Positions 8,621 through 16,001 of a DNA stretch of 37,311 nucleotides are shown here, piece by piece (the stretch's first letter is position 1; each line of letters starts with the position of its first letter). This DNA is from Candidatus Melainabacteria bacterium (GTDB lineage: Bacteria > Cyanobacteriota > Vampirovibrionia > Obscuribacterales > Obscuribacteraceae). Position numbers and translations under genes: made by a program. Location of the stretch: contig JABDBL010000024.1 in assembly GCA_013288645.1 (NCBI GenBank), forward strand, positions 1 through 37,311. Reading direction: 5' to 3'. The notes under the pieces are model-generated. The model was given only the letters and a program-made list of their open reading frames with translations. It searched no databases and was not told the origin of the DNA.

Positions 8621-8686
8621 TGGGCCAGTGGGAGGCGCCCTCGCGACATGTGGTCAAAAAGAGGCTGCAAGCCACACCCACTAGCT
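8621..8686. other. GC-rich foldable block, candidate structured RNA
   Basis: In the AT-rich gap after the ferredoxin, a GC-rich block can fold as a three-way junction: outer stem AGTGG/CCACT (8627-8631 with 8678-8682), hairpin GAGG-CGC-CCTC (8632-8642), and stem TGTGG/CCACA (8649-8653 with 8672-8676). CCAGTG/CACTGG words recur at 8625, 8702 and 8757, allowing longer-range pairing. It matches no RNA family I could recognise. Confidence 0.3.
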
Positions 8687-8802
8687 AAATTTAAAGATAC
8701 CCAGTGATCAGTGTTTTAAACGGCAATTAAAGTTAAGAACTTGAATCCTGGATAAACACTGGATTACAGTAAAACTGAAAAGAAAAAGTGAGAAAGCTGT
8801 GA

Positions 8803-8829
8803 GCAATATGGATATAATCTGGATATTGC
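8803..8829 (+). promoter_or_regulatory. TATAAT box inside a dyad before the hydrolase gene
   Basis: GCAATAT (8803-8809) and ATATTGC (8823-8829) form a perfect 7-base inverted repeat around a TATAAT box (8813-8818). This could be a promoter with a repressor site over the -10. No good -35 is seen at the right distance. Confidence 0.3.
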
Positions 8830-8851
8830 GTTTAGAAAGAGGAGTCCCCAA

Positions 8852-10729
8852 GTGTTTCCGCCCATAAGGCGCATCTTATTTATTGTCTTATTTAACTTAT
8901 TGGTATTAAGTCAAACTTTATTTTGTTCTGCCGCAACTACTAATAATGCTGCTCCTGCTATTCCGGAAGACAGCACTAAAGTCCTGCCTTTAGCTCCAGA
9001 ACAGTCAGTAAGTACATTTTTACCTTCCACGTCTGCTCCAGGCAATGGATTAGCGGTAAATATCATATATCCTAAAAAGCCTCGCTATAAAGAAGGTGCT
9101 CCAATCGCGGTTGTAATTCCGGGGGGAGATGCACCTAGTGGTCTCAATTTATGTATTCATGGCGCACAAGCAGGTTTTATTGAACTCAGATTTTCCTTTC
9201 CTGGAGGCGGCGTTGGTGCTTTTAAGTCAGGGGGCTATAACGACTACCGCGGAGCCAAAAGCCAAAAAGCTTTGCGAGATATATTGCTTTTTGCCGCAGG
9301 TAATGGAGAAGATTTCCGCCATCGAAAAATTGCAGATTTAGTACCAATTAAATTATCTAATAACAATATTGGTATCGTAGGCTGGTCTAACGGTGGCAAC
9401 ATTGCACTTGTAACTATGGAAAAGTATTCAACTGACTTAGGTTTTATCAGTTGGTTAGCCTTATACGAATGTCCACTGGGATCTTTATTTTTTCCTCCAG
9501 CTTTAGGTAGCGCACACGACTTTATTTTAAATAGCCATTATCGCCAAGGCAGCGCTGCTACAGGACATTGTTTAATTGATTTTCGCAAATTAGCCTGGCA
9601 AGCAGATGCTCACCAAAACCCTGGTATACATAAAAAACTAGGTGAACCTGATTTACCGGGTGTCATTTATTTTGATGACAATCAAAATGGCAAATGGGAT
9701 GAAACTATTGAATATGCCTTCAATTATTGCCTGGACAGAGGGTTAAACAAACAAATATATCCTCCTGATATAACCTCTGCTATGGAGCGTTTAAATATTT
9801 TCAACCCAGCGGCAAATAAAACAACAAGTACGCCAGTTGCTGCAGCGATAAGTACAACAGCAAGTACTACGGCAAATGCGACAGCAAGTACTACGACAAA
9901 TACCCCCAGTCAAAATAGCACTGCTACTTCAGCTACCAATACAGTATCAACAAATGGATCAAACTCTGCTAATACAGCGGCTCGACCAAAAACCACCCAG
10001 ATGGGCCAAAAGCCACCACCGGATGTTGCAGACAGAGTATATGATCTTTTCAAAGCAGCAGGACAATGGAGAAAAAATGTAGAAAGGAACGGCATAATAA
10101 ATACTCTTTCGTTTAACCAAAACAAGGTGAGGCCTTTACCAACAAAGACCCCGGCTATAGAAAAAGATTCTGTTACTGCAAAGACTTATATTATTGACAA
10201 AAAAGAAATCTTGAAAAATTGGCCACCGTCAGTAGCCACCTTAGATGAGTCAGAAGCCTACTTTCAAGAAAGAGATGGCTCTCTATCTATTGCAGCAATA
10301 TGCAGTTCTTATCCGCATTTACTCATAACTATACTTGCTAGCCAGGTTGATCACTTACAAAGTCAACCAGATCATCCTCATATTGTTTTGCAATATAATG
10401 CCTGGCTAGATAATAACGCTCACTGGGTAAGGTTAAATCCTGAATCAATTTACTTAATGAGCCTGGCTAATATGGGCAAGAGTAATTTCGTGCAAAAAGA
10501 ACCTAATACGCCTATAGAAGCCACTGATATCGTTGATTATTTGGAGCCAGCTGGTGCAATCAAAGATTATGTTTATGCAGACGCAACAATTGCTGAATTG
10601 GCTGATCGTTATCAATTTAAAAAATTGGATAGTCCGCTTATTGAGCCTATTTATAATTACGATAATGGCACCACTCCTGCTGTGACAGCTCAAACAAATA
10701 GTAAAAGCGATAAAGAAATTAAAAAGTGA
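8852..10729 (+). CDS. Secreted alpha/beta-hydrolase-like protein, GTG start
   Basis: 625 residues. Residues 1-27 form a signal peptide. An alpha/beta-hydrolase-like domain follows, with VVIPGG (87-92, oxyanion-loop position) and the nucleophile elbow GWSNGG (177-182, Ser179). A segment with DDNQNGKWDE may bind calcium. About 325-380 is a Thr/Ala/Asn/Ser low-complexity linker made of repeated ASTTANAT-type words. The C-terminal part (about 480-545) has DH and HPH residues that could complete a Ser-His-Asp triad. The GTG start is supported by AGAGGAGT seven bases upstream. If the triad is real it would be an exported esterase or peptidase acting outside the membrane. The substrate is unknown, and the long insert between nucleophile and His is unusual. 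Confidence 0.7.
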   Translation: MFPPIRRILFIVLFNLLVLSQTLFCSAATTNNAAPAIPEDSTKVLPLAPEQSVSTFLPSTSAPGNGLAVNIIYPKKPRYKEGAPIAVVIPGGDAPSGLNLCIHGAQAGFIELRFSFPGGGVGAFKSGGYNDYRGAKSQKALRDILLFAAGNGEDFRHRKIADLVPIKLSNNNIGIVGWSNGGNIALVTMEKYSTDLGFISWLALYECPLGSLFFPPALGSAHDFILNSHYRQGSAATGHCLIDFRKLAWQADAHQNPGIHKKLGEPDLPGVIYFDDNQNGKWDETIEYAFNYCLDRGLNKQIYPPDITSAMERLNIFNPAANKTTSTPVAAAISTTASTTANATASTTTNTPSQNSTATSATNTVSTNGSNSANTAARPKTTQMGQKPPPDVADRVYDLFKAAGQWRKNVERNGIINTLSFNQNKVRPLPTKTPAIEKDSVTAKTYIIDKKEILKNWPPSVATLDESEAYFQERDGSLSIAAICSSYPHLLITILASQVDHLQSQPDHPHIVLQYNAWLDNNAHWVRLNPESIYLMSLANMGKSNFVQKEPNTPIEATDIVDYLEPAGAIKDYVYADATIAELADRYQFKKLDSPLIEPIYNYDNGTTPAVTAQTNSKSDKEIKK

Positions 10730-10760
10730 ATTAAACCAAGATTTAGGAAGGATTTGCATT

Positions 10761-11417
10761 ATGTCACGGAATTATTATGTGCGGTATTCGCCCTCGCCGC
10801 GTTCCCGGGAAGAATTGTTTCAGCATGTTTTGACGTGTTTATATCGACTAGATAAAAATACTTCTCTTGAAGAGAGATGGTGCTCTGAGTTGAATTTTTC
10901 GCGAGGAAAATGGGACGGAGAAGCACCGACTGCGTTTGCTACCTACGCTGAGGCACTTACAGCGGCACGGGACTGGCAAGGAATGCGGATCTGGTTCTAT
11001 TGTAATGGCGGCGATCTCCCTCTGACAATCTTGACCAGTGCAAACGAAAGGGACCTTAGCGTCATTCTTATGGAATCATCCATGCCATACGCCGAACAGT
11101 GTGTGGACCAAGACGCAAACAGTCGTTGGCGGACCTTTTTGTTGGATGTCGCAACAGCAATCGATGCCGATTTTTATTTAATGGAATGTGAGCCTGAATA
11201 TGAAACTATAAGCAAGGAGGAATTTATTCGTCTTTTATTTGCACCTGCTTTTCGCAATGCCACAAATTTACCTATTGTGACCGCATTCCATGAGCGGCTC
11301 ATGCCAAATTTTCCTGGAAAACTAGTGGTACCTGATTGTCATTGTTCTCATCAATTAGGCTCATATATGGAAATCGTAGAGAAAGATTTCGAACCACAGC
11401 AAAGAACGAAAGACTAA
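10761..11417 (+). CDS. Unrecognised protein, 218 residues
   Basis: I do not recognise this family. There is no signal peptide or membrane segment. The composition is that of a soluble globular protein with many aromatics (YYVRYSP at the start, WQGMRIWFYCNGGD near 75-85) and a C-terminal HCSHQ. AGGAAGGA eight bases before the ATG is one of the strongest ribosome sites in the window. By hand count, bases 10921-11100 are about 52 percent G+C, clearly above the neighbours, which hints at a different origin. It stands 31 bases after the hydrolase gene on the same strand and may be co-transcribed with it. Confidence 0.7.
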   Translation: MSRNYYVRYSPSPRSREELFQHVLTCLYRLDKNTSLEERWCSELNFSRGKWDGEAPTAFATYAEALTAARDWQGMRIWFYCNGGDLPLTILTSANERDLSVILMESSMPYAEQCVDQDANSRWRTFLLDVATAIDADFYLMECEPEYETISKEEFIRLLFAPAFRNATNLPIVTAFHERLMPNFPGKLVVPDCHCSHQLGSYMEIVEKDFEPQQRTKD

Positions 11418-11521
11418 GCAATTCAATTAATTCTGCCTTTTTGTTTAATAACGAGTTTTCCGCTGGCTCAGAAGCTTTGAATTGTGATAGCATTTACTGT
11501 GAGTTGACATGAGGTTTTAAA

Positions 11522-11749
11522 ATGCTTAGCCCGATTGATACAGCAGTTATATGTGGTGTGGCTTTGCTATTGTTTGGGCCTAAGAAATTTCCAGAGATAG
11601 GAAAAGCTTTAGGACAGGGACTTGGCAATTTTAAGAAGGCACTGACTGAAGCTCAGAGCGAAGTAAAAGAAGCGGCAAAAATCGACGAAAATTTACCTAG
11701 TACAGAAAAGACTCCTGTTATAGAAGAAGAAAAGAGTAAAAACGGCTAA
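11522..11749 (+). CDS. tatA: Sec-independent translocase TatA-type protein
   Basis: 75 residues. It has a short membrane segment (about 6-19), the hinge [16 protein letters not shown] (18-33), an amphipathic helix ([12 protein letters not shown]) and an acidic tail. This is the usual TatA/TatE layout: it forms the pore of the twin-arginine pathway for folded proteins. FGPKK fits TatA better than TatB. GAGG stands seven bases before the ATG. The stop is 13 bases from uvrB, so the two are likely co-transcribed. tatC is not in the window. Confidence 0.92.
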   Translation: MLSPIDTAVICGVALLLFGPKKFPEIGKALGQGLGNFKKALTEAQSEVKEAAKIDENLPSTEKTPVIEEEKSKNG

Positions 11750-11762
11750 ATTCGCCCATTTA

Positions 11763-13805
11763 ATGTCTTCCTTTAAAGTTATTTCAAAATTTGAGCCTGC
11801 TGGCGACCAACCAAAGGCAATTGATCTACTTGCTTCAGGAGTGAAGCAAGGGCTTCCGCGCCAAACACTGTTAGGTGTAACCGGTTCGGGCAAAACAATG
11901 ACTATGGCGCATCTCATTGAGCGCACACAAATGCCTGCGCTTATTCTAGCTCACAACAAAACTTTAGCAGCGCAATTATGTGCTGAAATGAAAGACTTCT
12001 TTCCCGAAAATGCGGTTGAATATTTCATAAGTTATTACGACTATTATCAACCAGAGTCGTATATTCCAAGTTCAGATACTTTTATTGAAAAAGAAGCCAG
12101 TATTAATGATGAAATCGATAGGCTGAGACACTCGGCCACGCGTTCTCTTTGGGAACGAAAAGATGTGATAGTCGTCGGTTCAGTAAGCTGTATTTATGGT
12201 CTAGGCGTACCAGAACGTTATTTATCTTGTGCACTGTCCTTAGAAGTCGGCCAAAACATGGACAGGCAAGAATTATTGAAAGCACTAGTGCGTATTTACT
12301 ATAGTCGCAATGATTTAGTAGTAGAACGTTCTCGCTTTAGAGTGCGCGGAGACATAGTTGAAATTTATCCGCCTTACGAAGAACGTGTAATCAGAATAGA
12401 ATTTTTTGGCGATGATATCGAACGCATTGCTGTAGTAAATCCAGTTACTGGCGAAATCGAAAATATAATGAATGAAATACGCATTTATCCAGCTAAGCAT
12501 TATGTAGCCGAAGACGAAGAAATAGACCGTGCAGCTGAACAAATCGAAAGGGAATTAGAAGAAAGACTAAATGAATTAACTAGACAAAACAAGCTTGTTG
12601 AAGCACAACGTTTGGTTCAACGAACCAGATTCGATCTTGAAATGCTTAGGGAAGTCGGTTATTGCAATGGCATTGAAAACTATTCACGCATACTGGAAGG
12701 TAGAGCACCAGGCGAGCCACCACAAACACTTATTGATTATTTTTTACGTAAATATGGTAAAGATGGATTTCTAACTTTTATAGATGAATCCCATGTTACG
12801 GCGCCACAAATACAAGGTATGTACAATGGCGACCGTGCACGTAAAGATGTACTTATAGATTATGGCTTTCGATTACCGTGTGCACGCGATAATCGTCCTT
12901 TAAAAGCAGAAGAGTTCTGGTCTAAAATCGGCAAAACTATTTTTGTTTCAGCAACTCCAGGAAAATGGGAGCTGGAAACGAGCAATCAAATAGTTGAGCA
13001 AATCATTCGACCTACGGGACTTGTTGATCCAATAGTAGAAGTGCGTCCGATTGAAGGACAAATTGATGACTTGATAAAAGAACTAAAAGCACGCATAGTT
13101 AGTAAAGAACGTGTGCTAGTCACTACTTTAACCAAACGTATGGCTGAAGACTTAACTGAGTATTTGCAGGAGTTAGATATAAAAGTACGCTGGTTACATA
13201 GTGACATTGCTGCTCTAGACCGCATAGAACTTTTGCAAGATTTACGCACTGGTGCGTTTGATGTGCTGGTCGGAATCAATTTATTGCGGGAAGGTTTAGA
13301 CTTACCGGAAGTAAGTTTAGTGGTAATCATGGAAGCAGATAAAGAGGGCTTTTTGCGAGCCGAACGCTCTTTAATTCAAACTATAGGACGCGCTGCGCGT
13401 AATGTAGAAGGCAAAGTGATTATGTATGCAGACAAAATGACTGATTCAATGACCAACGCCATCCGAGAAACAGAAAGACGGCGTAATATTCAAATTGCTT
13501 ACAATAAAGAACACAGCATTACACCCACCACTATTGTTAAAGATACGGGTAATAGTCTCTTAGATTATTTGCGCGGCAAAGAAGAAGTGGCTGCAATGGG
13601 TGCAGAAAGCGGCAAAAGGGTGAAAGGTAAGAACGGTGCAGATAAATCCTTTACTTATGCCGATAATAATTTGCCGCAGCTCATACGTAAATTAGAAAAA
13701 GAAATGAAAAAAGCAGCGATGGATTTAGATTTCGAAACTGCCGCAGCCATGCGCGATGAGCTTAGACTGTTACAAGCTAAAGTGCAGAAATTGCGCAGCA
13801 GCTAA
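11763..13805 (+). CDS. uvrB: UvrABC excision nuclease subunit B
   Basis: 680 residues, normal length. Walker A is GVTGSGKT (38-45), the damage-clamping beta-hairpin begins [10 protein letters not shown] (91-100), the Walker B box is DESH (341-344), the helicase C-terminal motif is QTIGRAARN, and a C-terminal UVR domain (about 637-672) binds UvrC. It verifies DNA damage handed over by UvrA and places UvrC for the two incisions. No clear Shine-Dalgarno is present, and the gene probably depends on coupling to tatA 13 bases upstream. The zeta-like kinase starts 14 bases downstream. Confidence 0.99.
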   Translation: MSSFKVISKFEPAGDQPKAIDLLASGVKQGLPRQTLLGVTGSGKTMTMAHLIERTQMPALILAHNKTLAAQLCAEMKDFFPENAVEYFISYYDYYQPESYIPSSDTFIEKEASINDEIDRLRHSATRSLWERKDVIVVGSVSCIYGLGVPERYLSCALSLEVGQNMDRQELLKALVRIYYSRNDLVVERSRFRVRGDIVEIYPPYEERVIRIEFFGDDIERIAVVNPVTGEIENIMNEIRIYPAKHYVAEDEEIDRAAEQIERELEERLNELTRQNKLVEAQRLVQRTRFDLEMLREVGYCNGIENYSRILEGRAPGEPPQTLIDYFLRKYGKDGFLTFIDESHVTAPQIQGMYNGDRARKDVLIDYGFRLPCARDNRPLKAEEFWSKIGKTIFVSATPGKWELETSNQIVEQIIRPTGLVDPIVEVRPIEGQIDDLIKELKARIVSKERVLVTTLTKRMAEDLTEYLQELDIKVRWLHSDIAALDRIELLQDLRTGAFDVLVGINLLREGLDLPEVSLVVIMEADKEGFLRAERSLIQTIGRAARNVEGKVIMYADKMTDSMTNAIRETERRRNIQIAYNKEHSITPTTIVKDTGNSLLDYLRGKEEVAAMGAESGKRVKGKNGADKSFTYADNNLPQLIRKLEKEMKKAAMDLDFETAAAMRDELRLLQAKVQKLRSS

Positions 13806-13819
13806 TAGAGTACTTTGAT

Positions 13820-14341
13820 ATGTCCCAAAAGAAGATTATTATTATTGCTGGACCTAACGGAGCTGGAAAAACTACTTTTGCTCGTGAATTCTTGCCGAAT
13901 GAAGCTGGGTGTCCTATATTTATTAATGCCGATTTGATTGCTGCTGGCTTATCACCATTTCAACCGACAGTCGCTGCTATTAAGGCAGGACGCCTGATGC
14001 TGGAAGAGATAAAGTTACATGCTCGACGAGGTGACAATTTCGCTTTCGAAACAACTCTTTCAGGGCGAGGCTACTTGGAAATGATTAGGATGTGGCGAAA
14101 ACAAAATTACCAGGTTAAGCTTATTTTTTTATCGTTGGCGAATCCCGAAGAAGCTATCGCTAGGGTAGCAGCCAGAGTGGCGCAGGGAGGGCATCATATA
14201 GCGGATGACGTAGTACGTAGACGTTTCGTTTCTGGATTAAATAATTTCCAGACAATTTATCGTTTTGAAGTGGATTTCTGGCACTGGTATGATAATAGTA
14301 ATGATATGTTTGAATTGATTGATGAAGGAAAAAACGCATGA
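13820..14341 (+). CDS. Zeta-toxin-like P-loop kinase
   Basis: 173 residues. Walker A is GPNGAGKTT (11-19), N36-A-D38 sits in the substrate-binding NAD motif, FETTLSG is at 76-82, and a lid region GGHHI...RRRF (123-136) has stacked arginines. The ending WHWYDNS is typical of small zeta-toxin-like proteins. Zeta toxins phosphorylate UDP-N-acetylglucosamine; small chromosomal members may have other small-molecule targets. The next gene overlaps its stop by four bases (ATGA), the layout of a toxin-antitoxin pair though in toxin-first order. A decayed second copy lies at 15372-15797. The kinase call is firm; toxicity is inferred. Confidence 0.85.
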   Translation: MSQKKIIIIAGPNGAGKTTFAREFLPNEAGCPIFINADLIAAGLSPFQPTVAAIKAGRLMLEEIKLHARRGDNFAFETTLSGRGYLEMIRMWRKQNYQVKLIFLSLANPEEAIARVAARVAQGGHHIADDVVRRRFVSGLNNFQTIYRFEVDFWHWYDNSNDMFELIDEGKNA

Positions 14342-14535
14342 AAATCCCCATCTCCCATCTGCCTGATAAAGACATGCAAAATGCACCGAAAGCTTTGGCG
14401 CGCGCCGCTAAGCGTGCCAAAGAATTAGCACGACAAACAGGCACGGAGTTTGTAGTAATGCGGGACGGAAAACTAATACGCGAAATTCCTAAACCTGAAA
14501 ATACAAAAAGAGATAATAAGGAGAATGGACAATAA
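14338..14535 (+). CDS. Small partner of the zeta-like kinase (possible antitoxin)
   Basis: 65 residues, basic. Residues 14-33 form an Ala/Lys/Arg-rich helix (KALARAAKRAKELARQTG), followed by a beta-strand segment TEFVVMRDGKLIREIP, and an Asn/Lys/Glu tail. It overlaps the kinase stop by four bases, so translation is coupled. A near-identical copy stands at 15794-15988 after the truncated kinase. It is not a known epsilon antitoxin by sequence; the antitoxin role comes only from position and size. Confidence 0.75.
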   Translation: MKIPISHLPDKDMQNAPKALARAAKRAKELARQTGTEFVVMRDGKLIREIPKPENTKRDNKENGQ

Positions 14536-14557
14536 ATGTCATTTCATTCATATTTAA

Positions 14558-15142
14558 TCAATTGTCTTGTTCTTTATTCTGTTGCCAACTAGTTTTTTTA
14601 AACAAATCAGTATAATCCCGTTGATATTTCTCAAGTTCGACGGTATTCCGCCCGGTATCTTTTGTAATTAATATTGCTGCCTGCAGCCATTTTTTAGCCT
14701 GTGTGGCGTTTGACTCTGTTAAACATTGTTGGGCGAGACAATTCAACGTCCTAACTAAACTCATTACCTGATCATTGGAGGACACTATCAGTTCTGGATC
14801 TTTATTATCTTGTTGAACCAACGTATTGGTACGCGAGATTGCAAAGGACAGGGCTTGAGAATAACTATTAAAATGAGGACTAAACGGAAGGGACATAAGC
14901 TCCCAAACCTTTATGTCAGTCGCTTTATACGGCTTATATGTTTGAAGTTCTGATTCTAAAAGCTTTCTCACTGCATCAATATCTTTCTTAGGTATCCACA
15001 CTGTCGGACTGGTAGCCTCAGGATAACCCAGCAAATGTTGCCTGAACGCTGGGGTGTCCTTGGCTAACACAGATGCTTGGCCGATTATATTTACTATTAC
15101 TATAGCGATTGAGAGCGTACGCATTATATAAAATGTGTTCAT
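14558..15142 (-). CDS. Secreted protein of unknown function
   Basis: 194 residues. A signal peptide (about 1-28, ending VLA-KD) is followed by a helical domain with no motif I recognise. The pattern near the end (CLTESNATQAKKWLQAAI) resembles one TPR-like helix pair. The ATG at 15142 has only a distant AGGAC. A second Met at position 7 would also keep the signal peptide. The gene lies on the opposite strand between the two copies of the kinase/partner pair, so it was either present inside the duplicated segment or inserted between copies. Confidence 0.6.
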   Translation of the reverse strand: MNTFYIMRTLSIAIVIVNIIGQASVLAKDTPAFRQHLLGYPEATSPTVWIPKKDIDAVRKLLESELQTYKPYKATDIKVWELMSLPFSPHFNSYSQALSFAISRTNTLVQQDNKDPELIVSSNDQVMSLVRTLNCLAQQCLTESNATQAKKWLQAAILITKDTGRNTVELEKYQRDYTDLFKKTSWQQNKEQDN

Positions 15143-15237
15143 ATGAAATTGAGTGTCCTATTTCTTAAAATGCACAGGTTAATAGTACATGGAATAGCCC
15201 ACCAACGATAGTTCGGATATGTAGTTTAGACTACGCT

Positions 15238-15366
15238 TTAAGAAGCATTTAGACCTTCCGCAAACATTTCTAGAAGCCCTTTCATCCGTTGACTAAGCTT
15301 GATAGCCTCCCCTTCGAACACTGCTAGATTACAGCAGGATAGAGACAGGTCCAAGCATTGTGCCAA
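15238..15366 (-). pseudogene. Possible C-terminal gene remnant
   Basis: A 42-codon reverse-strand frame between the unknown secreted gene and the truncated kinase reads like real protein (AVFEGEAIKLSQRMKGLL, then EMFAEGLNAS and stop) but has stops just upstream and only a TTG start without ribosome site. It may be the tail of a gene cut when the kinase copy was inserted. Confidence 0.2.
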
Positions 15367-15371
15367 TGTGA

Positions 15372-15797
15372 TTATTCATCAGTGCTGATTTAATTGCTGC
15401 TGGCTTATCGCCATTTCAACCGACAGTCGCTGCTATTAGGGCGGGACGCTTGATGCTAGACGAAATAAAAGCACATGCTGAACGAGGTGATAGTTTTGCC
15501 TTCGAAACAACTCTTTCAGGTAAAGCTTATTTGAAGATGATTCGAGAATGGCGAAAACAAAGGTATCAAATTAAACTCATTTTTGTGTCGCTGGCAAATC
15601 CCGAAGAAGCCATTGCTAGGGTAGCAGCAAGAGTTGCTCAAGGCGGGCATCATGTACCAGAAGACCTGGTGCGCAGACGCTTTGTTTCTGGATTTTATAA
15701 CTTCAAAACAATTTATCGTTTTGAAGTGGATTACTGGCTTTGGTATGACAATAGCGATGATATACTTAAACTAATTGAGGAGGGTAAAAACGCGTGA
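15372..15797 (+). pseudogene. Truncated second copy of the zeta-like kinase
   Basis: The frame is homologous to residues 33-173 of the kinase at 13820-14341: SADLIAAGLSPFQPTVAAI, FETTLSG, the GGHHV...RRRF lid and the YDNS end. The homology stops abruptly at 15372 after an in-frame TGA, so the first 32 residues with the P-loop (GPNGAGKTT) are missing. The only starts are TTG 15450 and ATG 15453, which would give about 115 residues. Without Walker A it cannot bind ATP as a kinase. Part of it may still be expressed because the following small gene overlaps it (GTGA). Substitutions between copies are mostly conservative, so the truncated copy was under selection for some time or the duplication is recent. 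Confidence 0.85.
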
Positions 15798-15988
15798 CAA
15801 TCCCTATTTCCAATCTGCCGGACAAAGACATGCAAAATGTAGCAAAAGCTTTAATAAGAGCAGCTAAGCGTGCCAAAGAATTAGCAAGACAAACAGGCAC
15901 GGAGTTTGTAGTAATGCGGGACGGAAAATTAGTCCGCGAAATTCCTCAGCCCAAAGTTATAAAAGGAAGGAACGAGCAGAACGGCTGA
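15794..15988 (+). CDS. Second copy of the small partner protein, GTG start
   Basis: 64 residues, matching the partner at 14338-14535 over nearly the whole helix and strand region (KRAKELARQTGTEFVVMRDG is identical). The start is GTG, overlapping the truncated kinase stop by four bases (GTGA). It is intact although its kinase has lost the P-loop, as expected if an antitoxin is kept to neutralise the remaining toxin. Function is inferred from the pair. Confidence 0.7.
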   Translation: MTIPISNLPDKDMQNVAKALIRAAKRAKELARQTGTEFVVMRDGKLVREIPQPKVIKGRNEQNG

Positions 15989-16001
15989 TTGAGTCATTAT
16001 A

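Larger units (their letters stand above)
15372..15988 (+). repeat. Second copy of the kinase/partner duplication
   Basis: This segment repeats bases from about 13920 to 14535 in the same orientation with high similarity in both genes and the same four-base overlap. The unknown reverse-strand gene and a 230-base gap lie between copies. No transposase or terminal repeat is seen, so unequal recombination is the simplest origin. Confidence 0.8.

Noticed and set aside
8621-8690. Cyclic-di-GMP riboswitch, cobalamin riboswitch or SRP RNA in the GC-rich block
   Set aside because: Short words look similar (GCAAGCCAC) but the conserved cores of those families are absent.
9876-10125. Extra frames within the hydrolase low-complexity linker
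   Set aside because: They are shadows of the biased repeat composition in other frames, without starts or ribosome sites.
11504-11509. TTGACA before tatA as a -35 box
   Set aside because: It lies only 12 bases before the start codon, with no room for a -10 and transcription start.
13820-15988. Insertion sequence or composite transposon behind the kinase duplication
   Set aside because: No transposase, terminal inverted repeats or target-site duplication is visible.
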